Notes: a model not told the origin generated them from the sequence alone. A stretch of 64,000 nucleotides of DNA from CBDFMG01 sp965221205 [NCBI: bacterium] (GCA_965221205.1 OZ244870.1:1054001-1118000); one strand, 5' to 3'. Positions 35,671 to 45,854 are shown, counted from the first letter of the stretch. Program-made: numbers and translations.

Positions 35671-36564
35671 ATGGCAGACAGTATTCAGGATATTCTCAGC
35701 AAGAAATTCGAAGTTCTTAAAAACGGATTTGTGGTACTTGTCGATGTAATGGGTGACGATTCCTCCATTGTACAGGCCGCACGTGTCAGTTACGGCAAAG
35801 GGACAAAAAAAGTGAGCCAGGACCGGGGGCTGATCAGGTATCTCATGCGTCACCGCCACACGACTCCGTTCGAAATGGTCGAATTTAAATTTCTCGTCAA
35901 GCTTCCGATCTTTGTTGCTCGGCAGTGGATTCGCCACAGGACGGCAAACGTCAATGAATACTCTGCCCGCTATTCGGTCCTTGAAGATGAGTTTTATATT
36001 CCAGAGACCGGTTTTCTTGCAGGACAATCGACCTCGAACAGACAGGGTAGAGAAACCGCGGTCCCGCTGGAAGAATCCGAACAGGTCCGCTCATCGATTA
36101 TTGAACACAGCGAAAAGTCATATAGTCTCTATGAATACCTCCTGAATGAAGAGGGTGAAAACGAAGATACCCAACGGAGCAAACTTGCACGCGAGCTTGC
36201 CCGAATTGTCATTCCTACCAATGTATATACCCAGTGGTACTGGAAAATTGACCTCCACAATCTCTTCCATTTTTTGTCCCTCAGAATGGACAGCCACGCC
36301 CAGTATGAAATACGCGAATATGCGAATGTCATGGCCGACATGGTCAAGGCTGCTGTTCCCGTCGCGCATGAAGCCTTCGAAGATTACATGCTGAATGCAA
36401 TGCGTTTAACAGGTTTAGAGATAGATATTCTCGGTCCGATTTTGCAAAAAGCCGGGATCACTGAACAGCAGCTTGACGACGCCTGTGAAGCTGCCGGATT
36501 ATCGAATAAACGGGAAAAACAGGAGTTTCTCGACAAGATGAAACGCCTCTCGAACAGTAAATAG
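35671..36564 (+). CDS. thyX: Flavin-dependent thymidylate synthase ThyX
   Basis: Makes dTMP from dUMP with FAD, NADPH and methylene-tetrahydrofolate. The ThyX motif is seen as R88-H-R-TANVNEYSARY (family RHRxxSxNExSxRY), and the upstream RHRHTTPFEMVEFKF block is also standard. The 297-aa length is within the family range, somewhat long because of a C-terminal helical extension (QKAGITEQQLDDACEAAG). The start ATG lies just after the previous terminator region. No thyA is in the window, so ThyX may be the cell's thymidylate source, which is an inference. Confidence 0.95.
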   Translation: MADSIQDILSKKFEVLKNGFVVLVDVMGDDSSIVQAARVSYGKGTKKVSQDRGLIRYLMRHRHTTPFEMVEFKFLVKLPIFVARQWIRHRTANVNEYSARYSVLEDEFYIPETGFLAGQSTSNRQGRETAVPLEESEQVRSSIIEHSEKSYSLYEYLLNEEGENEDTQRSKLARELARIVIPTNVYTQWYWKIDLHNLFHFLSLRMDSHAQYEIREYANVMADMVKAAVPVAHEAFEDYMLNAMRLTGLEIDILGPILQKAGITEQQLDDACEAAGLSNKREKQEFLDKMKRLSNSK

Positions 36565-36812
36565 CTGTTGTCATTATCCTGTTTTGTTTGATTAGTGTTA
36601 CGGATCTAACTTTTGTAAAAATCAGCACTACATAAAATCATTATAAATCTTCCATATAGATAATAGTTTTTTGACCGGAGTGCTGATTTATAATCGGCTC
36701 GTAGCTGAGAAATCTCGGGCCTTATTATAATAATAATGTATGTTTTAAATACACACTGACCTCATCCGGCCGTTCAGAAGACACTGACCGGAACAAAGGT
36801 GTCACACAGATA

Positions 36813-37514
36813 ATGAAACTACTCGATTTGACCGGTGTGAACGGGAAACAGGTCATGCTGAAGCCCAATTTCAATTCGGCCGACATTACACCGGGTTCGA
36901 CCCATAACGACACCCTCTTACAGTTTGTTTATGAGTTGCATGAGTGGGGTGCGCGCGGAATAACGCTCGGAGAATCGAGTGGACCGACCAATACAAAACG
37001 CGTTATGGAGAACAAAGGGATTTTTGACATGGCGGACGAGCTCGATTTTGGCATCGTCAACTATGATGATATTTCTGATAAAGAGTGGATAAATTATCCG
37101 AGAGAGGGCACACACTGGCCGGGAGGTTACTACCTGCCGGAGCATGGTGTCAAAGCAGAATATAACGTTTCGACGTGCTGTTTGAAAACACACCAGTATG
37201 GCGGTGTGTTTACAATGTCACTCAAATTGTCGGTTGGTCTTACACGGAAATCGATTCGCAGTACCGACCCGAGACGGACAATGCACCGGTCATCTGATAT
37301 GAGACGTATGATTGCGGAACTGAATGAAGGCTACAGCCCGCAGTTAATAGTGCTCAACGGAATCGATGCATTTGTCGACGGTGGCCCATCAGAAGGTGAA
37401 CTAAAAAAAGCCGATGTCGTAATTGCCGGTCCCGGACAGATTGAAATAGTAACGCCCGACGATGAGAGCCGGGCGTATGCAAATGTGTTGAAACCTATAC
37501 TTGCGCAGGGATAA
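36813..37514 (+). CDS. DUF362 family protein, 5' end uncertain
   Basis: 233 aa from the first ATG. Matches DUF362: VMLKPNFNSADITPGSTHND, TLGESSGPTNTKRVME, CCLKTHQYGGVFTMSLKLSVG and PQLIVLNGIDAFVDGGP. The function of this family is not established; some members carry ferredoxin domains, not seen here. In the same frame upstream to about 36735 the codons still look conserved (SSGRSEDTDRNKGVTQIMK) but no ATG, GTG or TTG occurs before a stop. So the true start may be an unusual codon, or the 5' end was lost by a frameshift. It converges on the OmpA gene. Confidence 0.75.
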   Translation: MKLLDLTGVNGKQVMLKPNFNSADITPGSTHNDTLLQFVYELHEWGARGITLGESSGPTNTKRVMENKGIFDMADELDFGIVNYDDISDKEWINYPREGTHWPGGYYLPEHGVKAEYNVSTCCLKTHQYGGVFTMSLKLSVGLTRKSIRSTDPRRTMHRSSDMRRMIAELNEGYSPQLIVLNGIDAFVDGGPSEGELKKADVVIAGPGQIEIVTPDDESRAYANVLKPILAQG

Positions 37515-37535
37515 TTGTGGAATTTGCCCTGATGC

Positions 37536-38204
37536 CTAATCCTGCATCTGAAGGGCGGCTTTTTTCAATTTTTCGTTTGCATAGACAGCGATCTCAACCC
37601 GCCGGTTGAACTGCCGGCCTGCATTGGTCTCATTTGTTGCTACTGGAATATCGGGACCGTGTCCGACAACATTAATGCGCTGAATTTCAACACCATGTGT
37701 GACTGAATAATTAGCGACCGATTCCGCACGTTTTTCGGACAAGTCCATATTGAAATCGTATGAACCCGTTGCATCTGTATGACCTTCGATCAGGATATTT
37801 GTATCGGGGTATTTTAAGAGAATTTCAGACAATTTCTCAACATTTTTCTTCGCCTCGAATTGCAGTTCCGAACTGCTCACCTCAAAAAGAATTCCGGAAT
37901 CGAATGTGATTTTGATCCCTTCACCGATCCGCTCGACTTTTGCGCCTTCGAGGTCACGCTGCATCTCTTCAGCCTGCTTATCCATCTGTCTGCCGATATA
38001 GGCGCCTGCCGCACCGCCGATTGCTGCACCCAGAAGTACTCCTACTGCGGTATTGTCGTTATTTTTGCCGATAATTCCGCCGAGTATTGCGCCTGCGCTC
38101 GCCCCGATTGTCGCCCCTCTTGTCTGGCTGCTCGCCGAACAACCGCCCAGCAGTGACCCGATGAGTAAGAATGTAATTGTATAATGAATAATTCGCCTGT
38201 CCAT
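37536..38204 (-). CDS. OmpA family lipoprotein (YiaD/Pal-like)
   Basis: Anchors the outer membrane to peptidoglycan. The start at 38204 is preferred because GGAGG lies 5 bases upstream; a longer frame adds four residues. Signal with lipobox LLGGC near residue 22. Residues about 30-80 are a glycine-zipper region (GASAGAILGGIIGK, GAAIGGAAGAYIG). Residues about 105-215 are an OmpA C-terminal domain with NILIEGHTDATGSYDFNMDLSEKRA and NRRVEI, including the Asp and Arg that bind diaminopimelate. About 222 aa. A single gene with its own promoter region. Confidence 0.9.
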   Translation of the reverse strand: MDRRIIHYTITFLLIGSLLGGCSASSQTRGATIGASAGAILGGIIGKNNDNTAVGVLLGAAIGGAAGAYIGRQMDKQAEEMQRDLEGAKVERIGEGIKITFDSGILFEVSSSELQFEAKKNVEKLSEILLKYPDTNILIEGHTDATGSYDFNMDLSEKRAESVANYSVTHGVEIQRINVVGHGPDIPVATNETNAGRQFNRRVEIAVYANEKLKKAALQMQD

Positions 38205-38387
38205 CCGTACCTCCATTATGTGGTTGTGCTACTGGAAATATATAAAAAAAGTTCAATACCGGAAAGTAAATTTCTATGCAGAGCGCAATAAAAATTGACA
38301 TTGCCCCCGTTCTGCATTATATTTTCATACAACCGAAATGGCTTGTCTGTTCCATATGAATTAAATTATTCTAAAATAAGAAATACA

Positions 38388-38858
38388 ATGAGCGAACAGG
38401 TAAAAAAAGCGGTGACTGAAAGGCTCGACAGTAATAAAGATTATTACTACCGACTGCGGAAAAAAATCGAATCCTGGCTGGCGGAAAAAGGCACAGCGAA
38501 AAAAGCAGCTGATGTGATCATGCTTGCACCCGATATGTTCTATCTGCTCTGGAAACTCTCCATCGATAACGAAGTTTCTCTCAAGTCACGGGGAATTCTT
38601 GCCGCCGCGGTTGTCTATTTTGTTTCGCCACTCGATCTTATGCCAGAACTGATATTCGGACCGATGGGATTCCTCGATGATATCGCACTTGGCGCCTATG
38701 TCCTGAATCTGATCATCAACGATACTCCTCCGCAGATAATCAAGAAATACTGGGTAGGAGAGAACGATCTCCTCATGGTTGTCAAAAGCATTCTCATCAA
38801 CGCTGATCGCCTCCTCGGAAAAGGCCTCTGGAACCGTCTGAAGCGGCGGTTAAAATAA
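38388..38858 (+). CDS. DUF1232 (YkvA-like) small membrane protein
   Basis: 156 aa from ATG 38388. The DUF1232 core is clear: AAAVVYFVSPLDLMPELI followed by GFLDDIALGAYVLNLII, with the conserved SPxDxxPE and FLDD elements and one or two hydrophobic helices. The N-terminal 40 residues are charged and the C-terminus is basic. The family is widespread but has no known function. It ends just before the AT-rich second restriction-modification remnant. Confidence 0.88.
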   Translation: MSEQVKKAVTERLDSNKDYYYRLRKKIESWLAEKGTAKKAADVIMLAPDMFYLLWKLSIDNEVSLKSRGILAAAVVYFVSPLDLMPELIFGPMGFLDDIALGAYVLNLIINDTPPQIIKKYWVGENDLLMVVKSILINADRLLGKGLWNRLKRRLK

Positions 38859-38922
38859 CAAAAAATGATTTTGAATATCGAATTATTTTCTTAAATAATA
38901 TATCTTTAAATATTCAATATGA

Positions 38923-39787
38923 ATGCAACTTATGAAAGAAATTGTATCGGACATAATATTAGGTGACTGCTTACAAGAACTTAATAATTTTAAATCAGAA
39001 AAATTTGATTTAATTATAACATCTCCTCCTTATGCTGATAGTAGGATGAGTACTTATGGAGGAATCAAACCGGATAAATATGTCGAGTGGTTTTTAAAAA
39101 GATCATTAGAATTTTATAGGGTGCTTGATGAAAAGGGAACATTTATATTAAATATAAAAGAAAGAGTTGATAAAGGCGAACGTCATACTTATGTGATAGA
39201 ATTGATTTTAGAACTAAAGAAACAAGGCTGGTTATGGACTGAGGAGTTTATATGGCACAAAAAACTCTTATCCCGGAAAATGGCCGAATCGATTTCGAGA
39301 TTCTTGGGAAAGATGTTTACAATTTAACAAAAGTAAAAAATTTAATATGTATCAGGATGCAGTAATGGTACCAATGGGAAGTTGGGCTGAATCGAGATTA
39401 AAAAAATTAAGTGAAACTGATAAAACACGTGATAATTCTAAAGCGGGGAGCGGTTTTGGGAAAAATGTATCCAATTGGATTGGAAGGGATATGGTCTATC
39501 CAACTAATGTATTACATTTAGCAACAGAAACTGGTAATAAAAATCACAGTGCAGTATTTCCTAAAACGCTACCTTCTTGGTTTCTAAAATTATTTACTAA
39601 AGAAAACGATTTGGTTTTGGATCCATTTGTTGGATCTGGTACAACTTGTAGAGTTACCAGTAAATTATTAAGAAATTCGGTAGGTATAGAATTAAATCCA
39701 GAATATTACAATATGGCGAAGGGAAAAGTACCATCTTCAAATCTATTATTGCTTGAGAAAAAAGGTGAATATGGGAGAAATAAATAG
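38923..39787 (+). pseudogene. Frameshifted DNA methyltransferase of a second restriction-modification pair
   Basis: Beta-class methylase with motif IV TSPPYADSR near residue 33 and the late SAM motif LDPFVGSGTTCRVTSK. The first frame runs to 39327. The second continues the protein from about 39262 (NSYPGKWPNRFRDSWERC, QFNKSKKFNMYQDAV). The break is a run of six A at 39257-39262; five A would restore WHKNSYPGKW. SPPY again suggests N4-cytosine type. AT-rich and foreign-looking. The indel in an A-tract could be a true mutation, a phase-variable switch or a sequencing error. Confidence 0.8.
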
Positions 39788-40418
39788 AGTTGCGTTGACA
39801 GAATTTGTTTAAGGCTAAGAATATTAATGAAGGAAGTATATTAGTTAAAGATGATTTAGATGCATATTTATCTTCGAGGGAAGAAGGGATATTTGGTACG
39901 TTTTTAGAAGGGCTTGCAATTTATACATGTAATAATGTGTATAATGGAAGAAAATCATCAGCAGAGGGAATAGATTTAGAATTTGAAAGAGAAAATGTTT
40001 ATTGTATTGTTACTATAAAATCAGGTCCAAATTGGGGTAATAATCAACAAATTAAAAGAATGAAATCAAATTTTTCAAAAGCAAAAAAGATTTTACGCTC
40101 CAATAGAGGGAGCATAAATATTTCGGCAATTAATGGTTGCTGTTATGGTAAAGATAATAATCCCGACAAAGGTGAATATTTTAAATATTGCGGTGAAAGA
40201 TTTCGGACATTTATTTCTGGTGAAAATGCATTGTATTTGGATATAATAGAACCACTTGGCTATAAAGCTAAAATTAAAAATGATAATTATCTCAAAGAAT
40301 ATTCAAATAGTGTCCATAGAATCACTAAAGAGTTTATAAATGACTTCTGTGACGCATCAGGTCAAATTCTCTTTGGAATAAACTTGTTCATTTTAATTCA
40401 GGTAAAAATAACCCTTAA
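39771..40418 (+). pseudogene. Frameshifted restriction endonuclease partner
   Basis: An ATG at 39771, overlapping the methylase end, opens MGEINRVALTEFV and stops at TAA. One base over, the frame continues KAKNINEGSILVKDDLDAYL. The core EGIDLEFERENVYCIVTIKSG followed by PNWGN is a PD-(D/E)xK-type nuclease site (D and the IKSG Lys), as in several type II enzymes. Near 40360 a second shift is likely: another frame gives LWNKLVHFNSGKNNP and a stop at 40418, a more natural end than the long hydrophobic tail of the uninterrupted frame. Family assignment and site are unknown. Confidence 0.6.
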
Positions 40419-40422
40419 CCAT

Positions 40423-40848
40423 TTACTCCATCAATTTATCAACACTCAGCATATCTTTTTCTCTCGGCACAATTATAACAAATGTAAGCAACACCAGTAA
40501 CGGGAAGTTATCGCCTGACATATCGAAGAAGGGCTCTTTAAGGAGGTTGCCATAGGTCACGATGACTAATTTCGAGCCAAGAACTGCACAGCTTTCCTTC
40601 ACTCTGAATCCGAGACATAACGGCCCACCCGCAAAAAATTCCAGATACGGCACTAAAAATCCAAGCGTCCAAAGCATCCAAACCGGAATCCATGTATCCT
40701 GATATCTGCCGACAAAATTTTCGCGGGCAAATGCAACTGCACCGATTGAGAACGATTTGAAAAATCCCCGCATCAGAAACATCAGTCCTAAAATCCGCCG
40801 GGCAAAAAACAGTGCCAACGCACTACCGTCTATTGTTGGTTTTCTCAT
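40423..40848 (-). CDS. DoxX family membrane protein
   Basis: 141 aa, four hydrophobic helices. The DoxX/SURF4-like pattern is seen: ARRILGLMFLMRGFFKSF, WIPVWMLWTLGFLVPYLE and a GGPLCLGFR turn. DoxX-like proteins act in the cytoplasmic membrane with quinone or thiol partners; the function of this one is unknown. AGGG precedes the ATG. Its 3' end abuts the restriction-nuclease relic. Confidence 0.75.
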   Translation of the reverse strand: MRKPTIDGSALALFFARRILGLMFLMRGFFKSFSIGAVAFARENFVGRYQDTWIPVWMLWTLGFLVPYLEFFAGGPLCLGFRVKESCAVLGSKLVIVTYGNLLKEPFFDMSGDNFPLLVLLTFVIIVPREKDMLSVDKLME

Positions 40849-41058
40849 GATTTTTCCCTATGTAGTGTATTTTAAATTAAACTGTGTAAAATTACTAAAT
40901 GGATGTATTATGATAAAGAACTCTCTTTAAAATACGCTTTTTGTGCACATTGATCCCCAGTGACTCCACCAATTCTTTTGACATTGTCACTGCTCTGTTC
41001 TATATTGCCACCTTGCACATTGATAGAACCGTTTAATAAGCATATAATGGATTGAATA

Positions 41059-42919
41059 ATGAAAAGTCTGTGGAACGAACAGGTAGAAAAACTATGTGCA
41101 CGATCCACTGCAGATGTGCGTTTACACATCGCGACTTATCGGGCAGGACGCAGCATCACTCGTGCTGCATAGCGGCGGAAACACTTCCGTAAAAGCATCG
41201 GTGACCGGATATTTTGATGAAACACTTGAAGTGCTGTATGTCAAAGGAAGCGGCTGGGACCTCGTAGCCATCGAAGCGGAAGGATTTGCCCCGGTCAGGC
41301 TCGAAACGCTAAAGAAAATGGCTGAGTTCAAATCGCTCAGCGATACACTGATATGGTTCTCGCCCAGTGGGCTGCAATGGACCGACCAACAGGCACCTAA
41401 TCCCTCTGTAGAAGCTATATTGCATGCCATCATCCCCTTTGCATACGTTGACCATACCCACACCGATGCCGTTGTTGCGGTCACCAATACCGACAATGGT
41501 GAAGAAAAAATACGCGAAATTTACGGCGATAGGGCGCTTGTCATTCCGTATGTCATGCCAGGATTTGAGCTTGCACGCTATATCTACGAAAAAACACGGG
41601 GCATTGACTGGAACACCATCGACGGGATGGTGCTGCTGCATCACGGAATTTTCACCTTTCATGACGACGCACAAACAAGTTACGAGATGATGATTGAACT
41701 CGTATCGCTTGCGGAAGATTATCTTTCACAGAAAGGCGCTATTCAGGCAGTAATAAAAACTGCCGATAGTACTCCAGATATTCCCTTGTACACTATTGCT
41801 CATCTCCGGAAGGAATTGTCAAAATCCGCCGGATTTCCCATGATTGTGCAGCTCAACACCAGGGAAGAAGAGCGTGGTTTTGCAGGCAGGCCTATTTTAA
41901 GAGACATTCCAGCAGTGAACTGACAATGGTCGACCCGGCGCCGCGCTGGATCGTCTGGCCGAAGATAGAGACTGCGTCCTGCTGGCAAAAACCTGAAAGC
42001 GATTCGGATCACGAATGATATTGTGCGCCACACTATAACTGCTATTCAGTGGTGTGAAGCTCTCGGTGGTTGGAATGCACTGCCGGAGAAAGACATATGC
42101 GATATCGAGTATTGGGAGCTTGAGCAGGCAAAAGTTAAAGAAAAGCAGTGGGAAATCCTTGCAGTTTGAGGGTAAAATTGCCCTCGTTACCGGAGCAGCA
42201 AGCGGAATTGGCAAAGCGTGTATCGAGGCACTGCTCGCTGAAGGTGCTGTCGCTGTAGTTCTCGACATCAATCCCGATTTGAAGAAAATCTTTTCCGACA
42301 GCCGGGTTCTTCCGATCGTCTGCGATGTGACGGATGAAAACAGTATCGAAAACGCCTTCGGGCAGATTGTTCTCCGCTTTGGCGGGCTCGATATTCTCAT
42401 CAGCAATGCCGGTGTTTTTACAAAAAGCAGCGGTTTCGACGAAATGAAACCGGACATCTGGGAAAAAAGCCTTGCTCTCAACCTTACTTTGCATCAGCGG
42501 TTTCTAAAAGCGGCGATTCCCTTTCTGAAGCACGGTATCGATTCCGCTGTTGTGTATATCGGTTCCAAGAATGTTCCGGCGACGGAACCCGATGCAGGTG
42601 CCTACTCAGTTGCGAAGGCCGGCCTGACACAGCTCAGCCGGGTGGCCGCGCTTGAATTGGGACAATTCGGAATCCATGTCAATATTATCCATCCGAATAT
42701 GGTGTTCGATACAGCTATCTGGACTGACGAGGTATTACAGGAGCGGGCTGCGCGCTACAACATGAGTGTCGAGGAGTACAAAACGGATAACCTGCTGAAA
42801 ACCGAAGTCACATCTTGGAATGTTACGGAACTTACTGTATCGATGGTGTGGGCGCAGCGTTTGCTAAAACTACAGGCGCACAGGTCTCCGTTAATGGGGG
42901 AAATGAACGTGTCGTTTGA
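41059..42919 (+). pseudogene. Broken bifunctional class II aldolase / short-chain dehydrogenase (RhaD-SDR/YuxG-like)
   Basis: Normal fusion enzymes (about 680 aa) join a class II aldolase for deoxyhexulose-1-phosphates to an SDR for lactaldehyde. Start ATG 41059 reads MKSLWNEQVEKLC, then a one-base shift near 41095. The aldolase continues with HSGGNTSVKAS, IPFAYVDHTHTDAV and LHHGIFTF. After 41923 the frame changes twice through MVDPAPR and then WCEALGGWNALPE...YWELEQAK. The SDR part has LVTGAASGIGKAC, ISNAGVF and YSVAKAG. A last shift near 42850 restores the ending GNERVV. At least four breaks make it non-functional. Confidence 0.8.
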
Positions 42920-42938
42920 GCGATAATGCGGCCGGTAT

Positions 42939-44612
42939 TTATTGTTCGTGTCTGATAACGATACCGGGACGCGCTCCGGTCATATGTCCATTTTCGATTA
43001 CAAATTTTCCATTGACGAGCATATAATCAATCCCCTCTGCATATCTCAGAGGATCAGTAAATGTCGCCCGGTCCTGAATCGTCTCCGGATCAAATATAAC
43101 GATATCAGCCGCGTATCCGGGATTGATTTGCCCGCGGTCTGCCAATTTAAGAATCTCTGCCGGAAGCGAGGTCATTTTTCTAACAGCTTCCTTAAGGCTG
43201 ATGATCTGTTTTTCCCGGACATAGTGAGCAAGTATTCTTGGGAACGCTCCAAATGCGCGTGGATGTGCACTTGCTGTTGATTCGGGATTGATCGGAGAAG
43301 CATCGTTATCGAAGCATATAAAATCAGCCCGCAACGCAAGGTGTTTCTGTTCCTCATTCATGCTTACCGGTGCTACACTTGTCCCGGCAATGACAAGGTC
43401 AAAAAACATATCCCAGACATTAACACCCTTTTTAGCGGCCGCTTCTTCAATCGATAATCCGACCAGGCTTTCAAACTGCTCATCATTAACCCCGGTAATC
43501 AGAACTTTATACCAGTTGCTGCCTGTCTGCCGGTAGAAATTCTCCCAGTCCGCTATGGTTTCGATTTCCCGTCTGAGTTCCTGCCGGAAATTCGGTTCAT
43601 TTAATTGACCGAACAGTGCGTCCTCTCCGTGTGCGAACCGGTTGGGGTGGATAAATGCACTGAGTCCGAGTCTGCTCCTAATATAAGGATAGATATCTGC
43701 GGTAATATCAAGACCGTCTCGCCGGGCATCGGAAATTTTCTGCAGCGCCTGTTCCATGAGCGGCCAGTTATCCTGCCCTGCTGCTTTCAGATGAAAAATA
43801 TGACTTGGCAATCCTGCTACACTGCTGATACGAATTACCTCATCGACAGCTTCAAGCAAGCTGCCGCTTTCGTTCCGAATGTGGGATAAATATATCCCAC
43901 CATGCTCAGCGGCTGTGCGTGCAAGCTCGGTAATTTCTTCAGTTGAAGCGAATGCGCCGGGGGGATAAATCAACGCGGTTGAAAGCCCCACGGCACCGTC
44001 ATGAATTGCCTCGGAAACAAGCTCTTTCATCTTCTCCAACTCGCCGGGAGTCGGTGCCCGGTCTTTTTCACCAACCACGATCCGACGGACTTGGCTTGAA
44101 CCGACCGTATGGAGCACATTCAGTGCAATGCCTTTCTTCTCAAGCAGCGGAAAATATTCTGAATACGTTGACCAGGTTTCGTCGACACTGCGGTACTCGC
44201 TATTCGTACTTGCTTCGGAGCGGGGTGCAACGGTTGTACCTTCACCGACAAGCATCGTCGTTATCCCTTGGCGGAGTTTACTCTCAGCGGTGACCGGGTC
44301 ACTGAGGAGCGGCACACTGCTGCCGCCCATCATATCGATAAAACCGGGTGTGACAACCCTGCCGTTAGCATCGATTACCATTCCGGCAATTTCGTTGGGA
44401 AGCATGCCGATTTCTCTAATTATCCCATCCTTGACTGCAATATCGGCTGTATAACCTGCTGCTCCTGTTCCGTCGATTACGAGTGCATTTTTGATGATAA
44501 CGTCAAAATCATATGACGATGAGCAGTTGAAAAACAATCTGCCAATCAGAATGAGCATGAGAAATGATGTTGAAGAAGATGGTATTTTTCTTCTAATATT
44601 CATTCGATTCAT
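42939..44612 (-). CDS. N-acyl-D-amino-acid deacylase-like amidohydrolase, exported
   Basis: 557 aa from ATG 44612, which follows AGGG; the frame is open upstream but without a better start. The signal sequence (SFLMLILIGRLFFNC) may carry a lipobox. The amidohydrolase superfamily D-aminoacylase group is shown by IKNALVIDGTG, GRVVTPGFID, LRQGITTMLVGEG, HIRNESGSLLEAVDEVI, HLKAAGQDNW and RAFGAFPRILAHYV. The HxH after PGFID is replaced by MMGG, as in a recognised subgroup, so metal binding relies on later residues. It could act on D-amino-acid or N-acyl peptides. It converges with the aldolase relic. Confidence 0.82.
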   Translation of the reverse strand: MNRMNIRRKIPSSSTSFLMLILIGRLFFNCSSSYDFDVIIKNALVIDGTGAAGYTADIAVKDGIIREIGMLPNEIAGMVIDANGRVVTPGFIDMMGGSSVPLLSDPVTAESKLRQGITTMLVGEGTTVAPRSEASTNSEYRSVDETWSTYSEYFPLLEKKGIALNVLHTVGSSQVRRIVVGEKDRAPTPGELEKMKELVSEAIHDGAVGLSTALIYPPGAFASTEEITELARTAAEHGGIYLSHIRNESGSLLEAVDEVIRISSVAGLPSHIFHLKAAGQDNWPLMEQALQKISDARRDGLDITADIYPYIRSRLGLSAFIHPNRFAHGEDALFGQLNEPNFRQELRREIETIADWENFYRQTGSNWYKVLITGVNDEQFESLVGLSIEEAAAKKGVNVWDMFFDLVIAGTSVAPVSMNEEQKHLALRADFICFDNDASPINPESTASAHPRAFGAFPRILAHYVREKQIISLKEAVRKMTSLPAEILKLADRGQINPGYAADIVIFDPETIQDRATFTDPLRYAEGIDYMLVNGKFVIENGHMTGARPGIVIRHEQ

Positions 44613-44798
44613 TTTTTCCCTGTGTGTCAATTGTGTCAATTGTAGATATGTCATGAGAACAGTGAAACAAAAGATATACTTTGCAGTATATGATAGCAAG
44701 ACAATTATAAACTCCTTGCTATAATGATACGTCTGCTCTATCTTTCTAATAACTTCTTTTGACAAAATGTATTTTCATAGATAATATCGGTGGATTAA

Positions 44799-45098
44799 AT
44801 GAAATTTAAAATAGGACAGCTTGTTCACCACAAATTATTCGGATACAGAGGGGTTATTTTCGGAGTCGATCCCAAATTCAAGGGAGACGAAGCCTGGTAC
44901 GATTTTATGGCGCGAACACGCCCCCCGAAAGACAAGCCGTGGTATAATGTACTTGTGGATGGCGAAGATTATACGACGTACGTCGCGGAGCGGAATCTGG
45001 AATACGATACAACAAATGAAGAAATTCACCATCCGCTGCTGCCGGTTTATTTTAATGAATTCAAAGGTGGTGAATATTGTTTGGGATCCACTAACTGA
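44799..45098 (+). CDS. HspQ/YccV-like hemimethylated-DNA-binding family protein
   Basis: 99 aa. HspQ-type proteins are small cytoplasmic specificity factors for the Lon protease and were first described as binding hemimethylated DNA. The family pattern is complete: KIGQLVHHKLFGYRGVIFGVDP, then PWYNVLVDGEDYTTYVAERNLE and HHPLLPVYF. The ATG is followed by an uninterrupted frame of normal length. A HAD hydrolase gene follows on the same strand after about 40 bases. Confidence 0.9.
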   Translation: MKFKIGQLVHHKLFGYRGVIFGVDPKFKGDEAWYDFMARTRPPKDKPWYNVLVDGEDYTTYVAERNLEYDTTNEEIHHPLLPVYFNEFKGGEYCLGSTN

Positions 45099-45140
45099 GA
45101 TTATGTAATCTGCCTCAATTCTTGAAGGAATTATACAGTA

Positions 45141-45839
45141 GTGATCGAGTTTAGACAATATGGCATCATAACCTTCGACTGCTACGGAACGTTGATCGAC
45201 TGGGAAAGCGGAATCCTGAATGCACTGAACAGAGTACTTAGACGGCACAGTATAAATGCCGAGAACCGGATATTGCTCGAATTGTATGCGAAGTATGAGT
45301 CGGCTGCTGAGTCAGGTCCATACATCCCATACCGGGAGGTATTGCGGTCGGTAATGTGGCAGTTTGGGAAGCAGTTTTCTTTTGTTCCATGGCAGGAAGA
45401 CGATTATGCACTTGCCGAATCGATACAGGAGTGGCAACCGTTCGATGATACGGTTGAATCGCTCCAAAAGCTTAAGCAACAATATAAACTTGCGGTTCTG
45501 TCGAATGTCGACGACGAACTTTTTGCAACTTCTGCGGAAAAGCTTAAGGTCGACTTTGATTTTGTCATAACTGCACAGCAACTTGGCTGCTATAAACCTT
45601 CCGAATCATTTTTCAGGCAGGTAATTGAGCTAATGGAGTTACCAAAAAATAAAATTCTCCACACTGCACAGAGCCTTTTCCATGATATTGCGCCGGCACA
45701 AAGACTCGGGCTGTCGACCGTCTGGATAAATCGGCGCTCACAAAGTACAGGATTTGGCGCGACTCCCGAATCGCACGTCATTCCCGATTACGAAATCCAA
45801 GATTTGAAGTCTTTTGTGAATAGTACTGGAATTCTGTAG
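45141..45839 (+). CDS. HAD-superfamily hydrolase, type II haloacid dehalogenase-like
   Basis: 232 aa. HAD motif I is FDCYGTLIDWE, with the nucleophile Asp near residue 12. Motif II is the LSNVDD Ser/Asn, motif III the Lys in GCYKPSESFF, and motif IV the FHDIAPA acid. The helical cap between motifs I and II and the conserved CYGTLIDW are typical of L-2-haloacid dehalogenase-like proteins, many of which are phosphatases. The GTG start at 45141 has GAAGGA upstream. Substrate unknown. Confidence 0.85.
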   Translation: MIEFRQYGIITFDCYGTLIDWESGILNALNRVLRRHSINAENRILLELYAKYESAAESGPYIPYREVLRSVMWQFGKQFSFVPWQEDDYALAESIQEWQPFDDTVESLQKLKQQYKLAVLSNVDDELFATSAEKLKVDFDFVITAQQLGCYKPSESFFRQVIELMELPKNKILHTAQSLFHDIAPAQRLGLSTVWINRRSQSTGFGATPESHVIPDYEIQDLKSFVNSTGIL

Positions 45840-45854
45840 CTTTTTTAATCGAGT

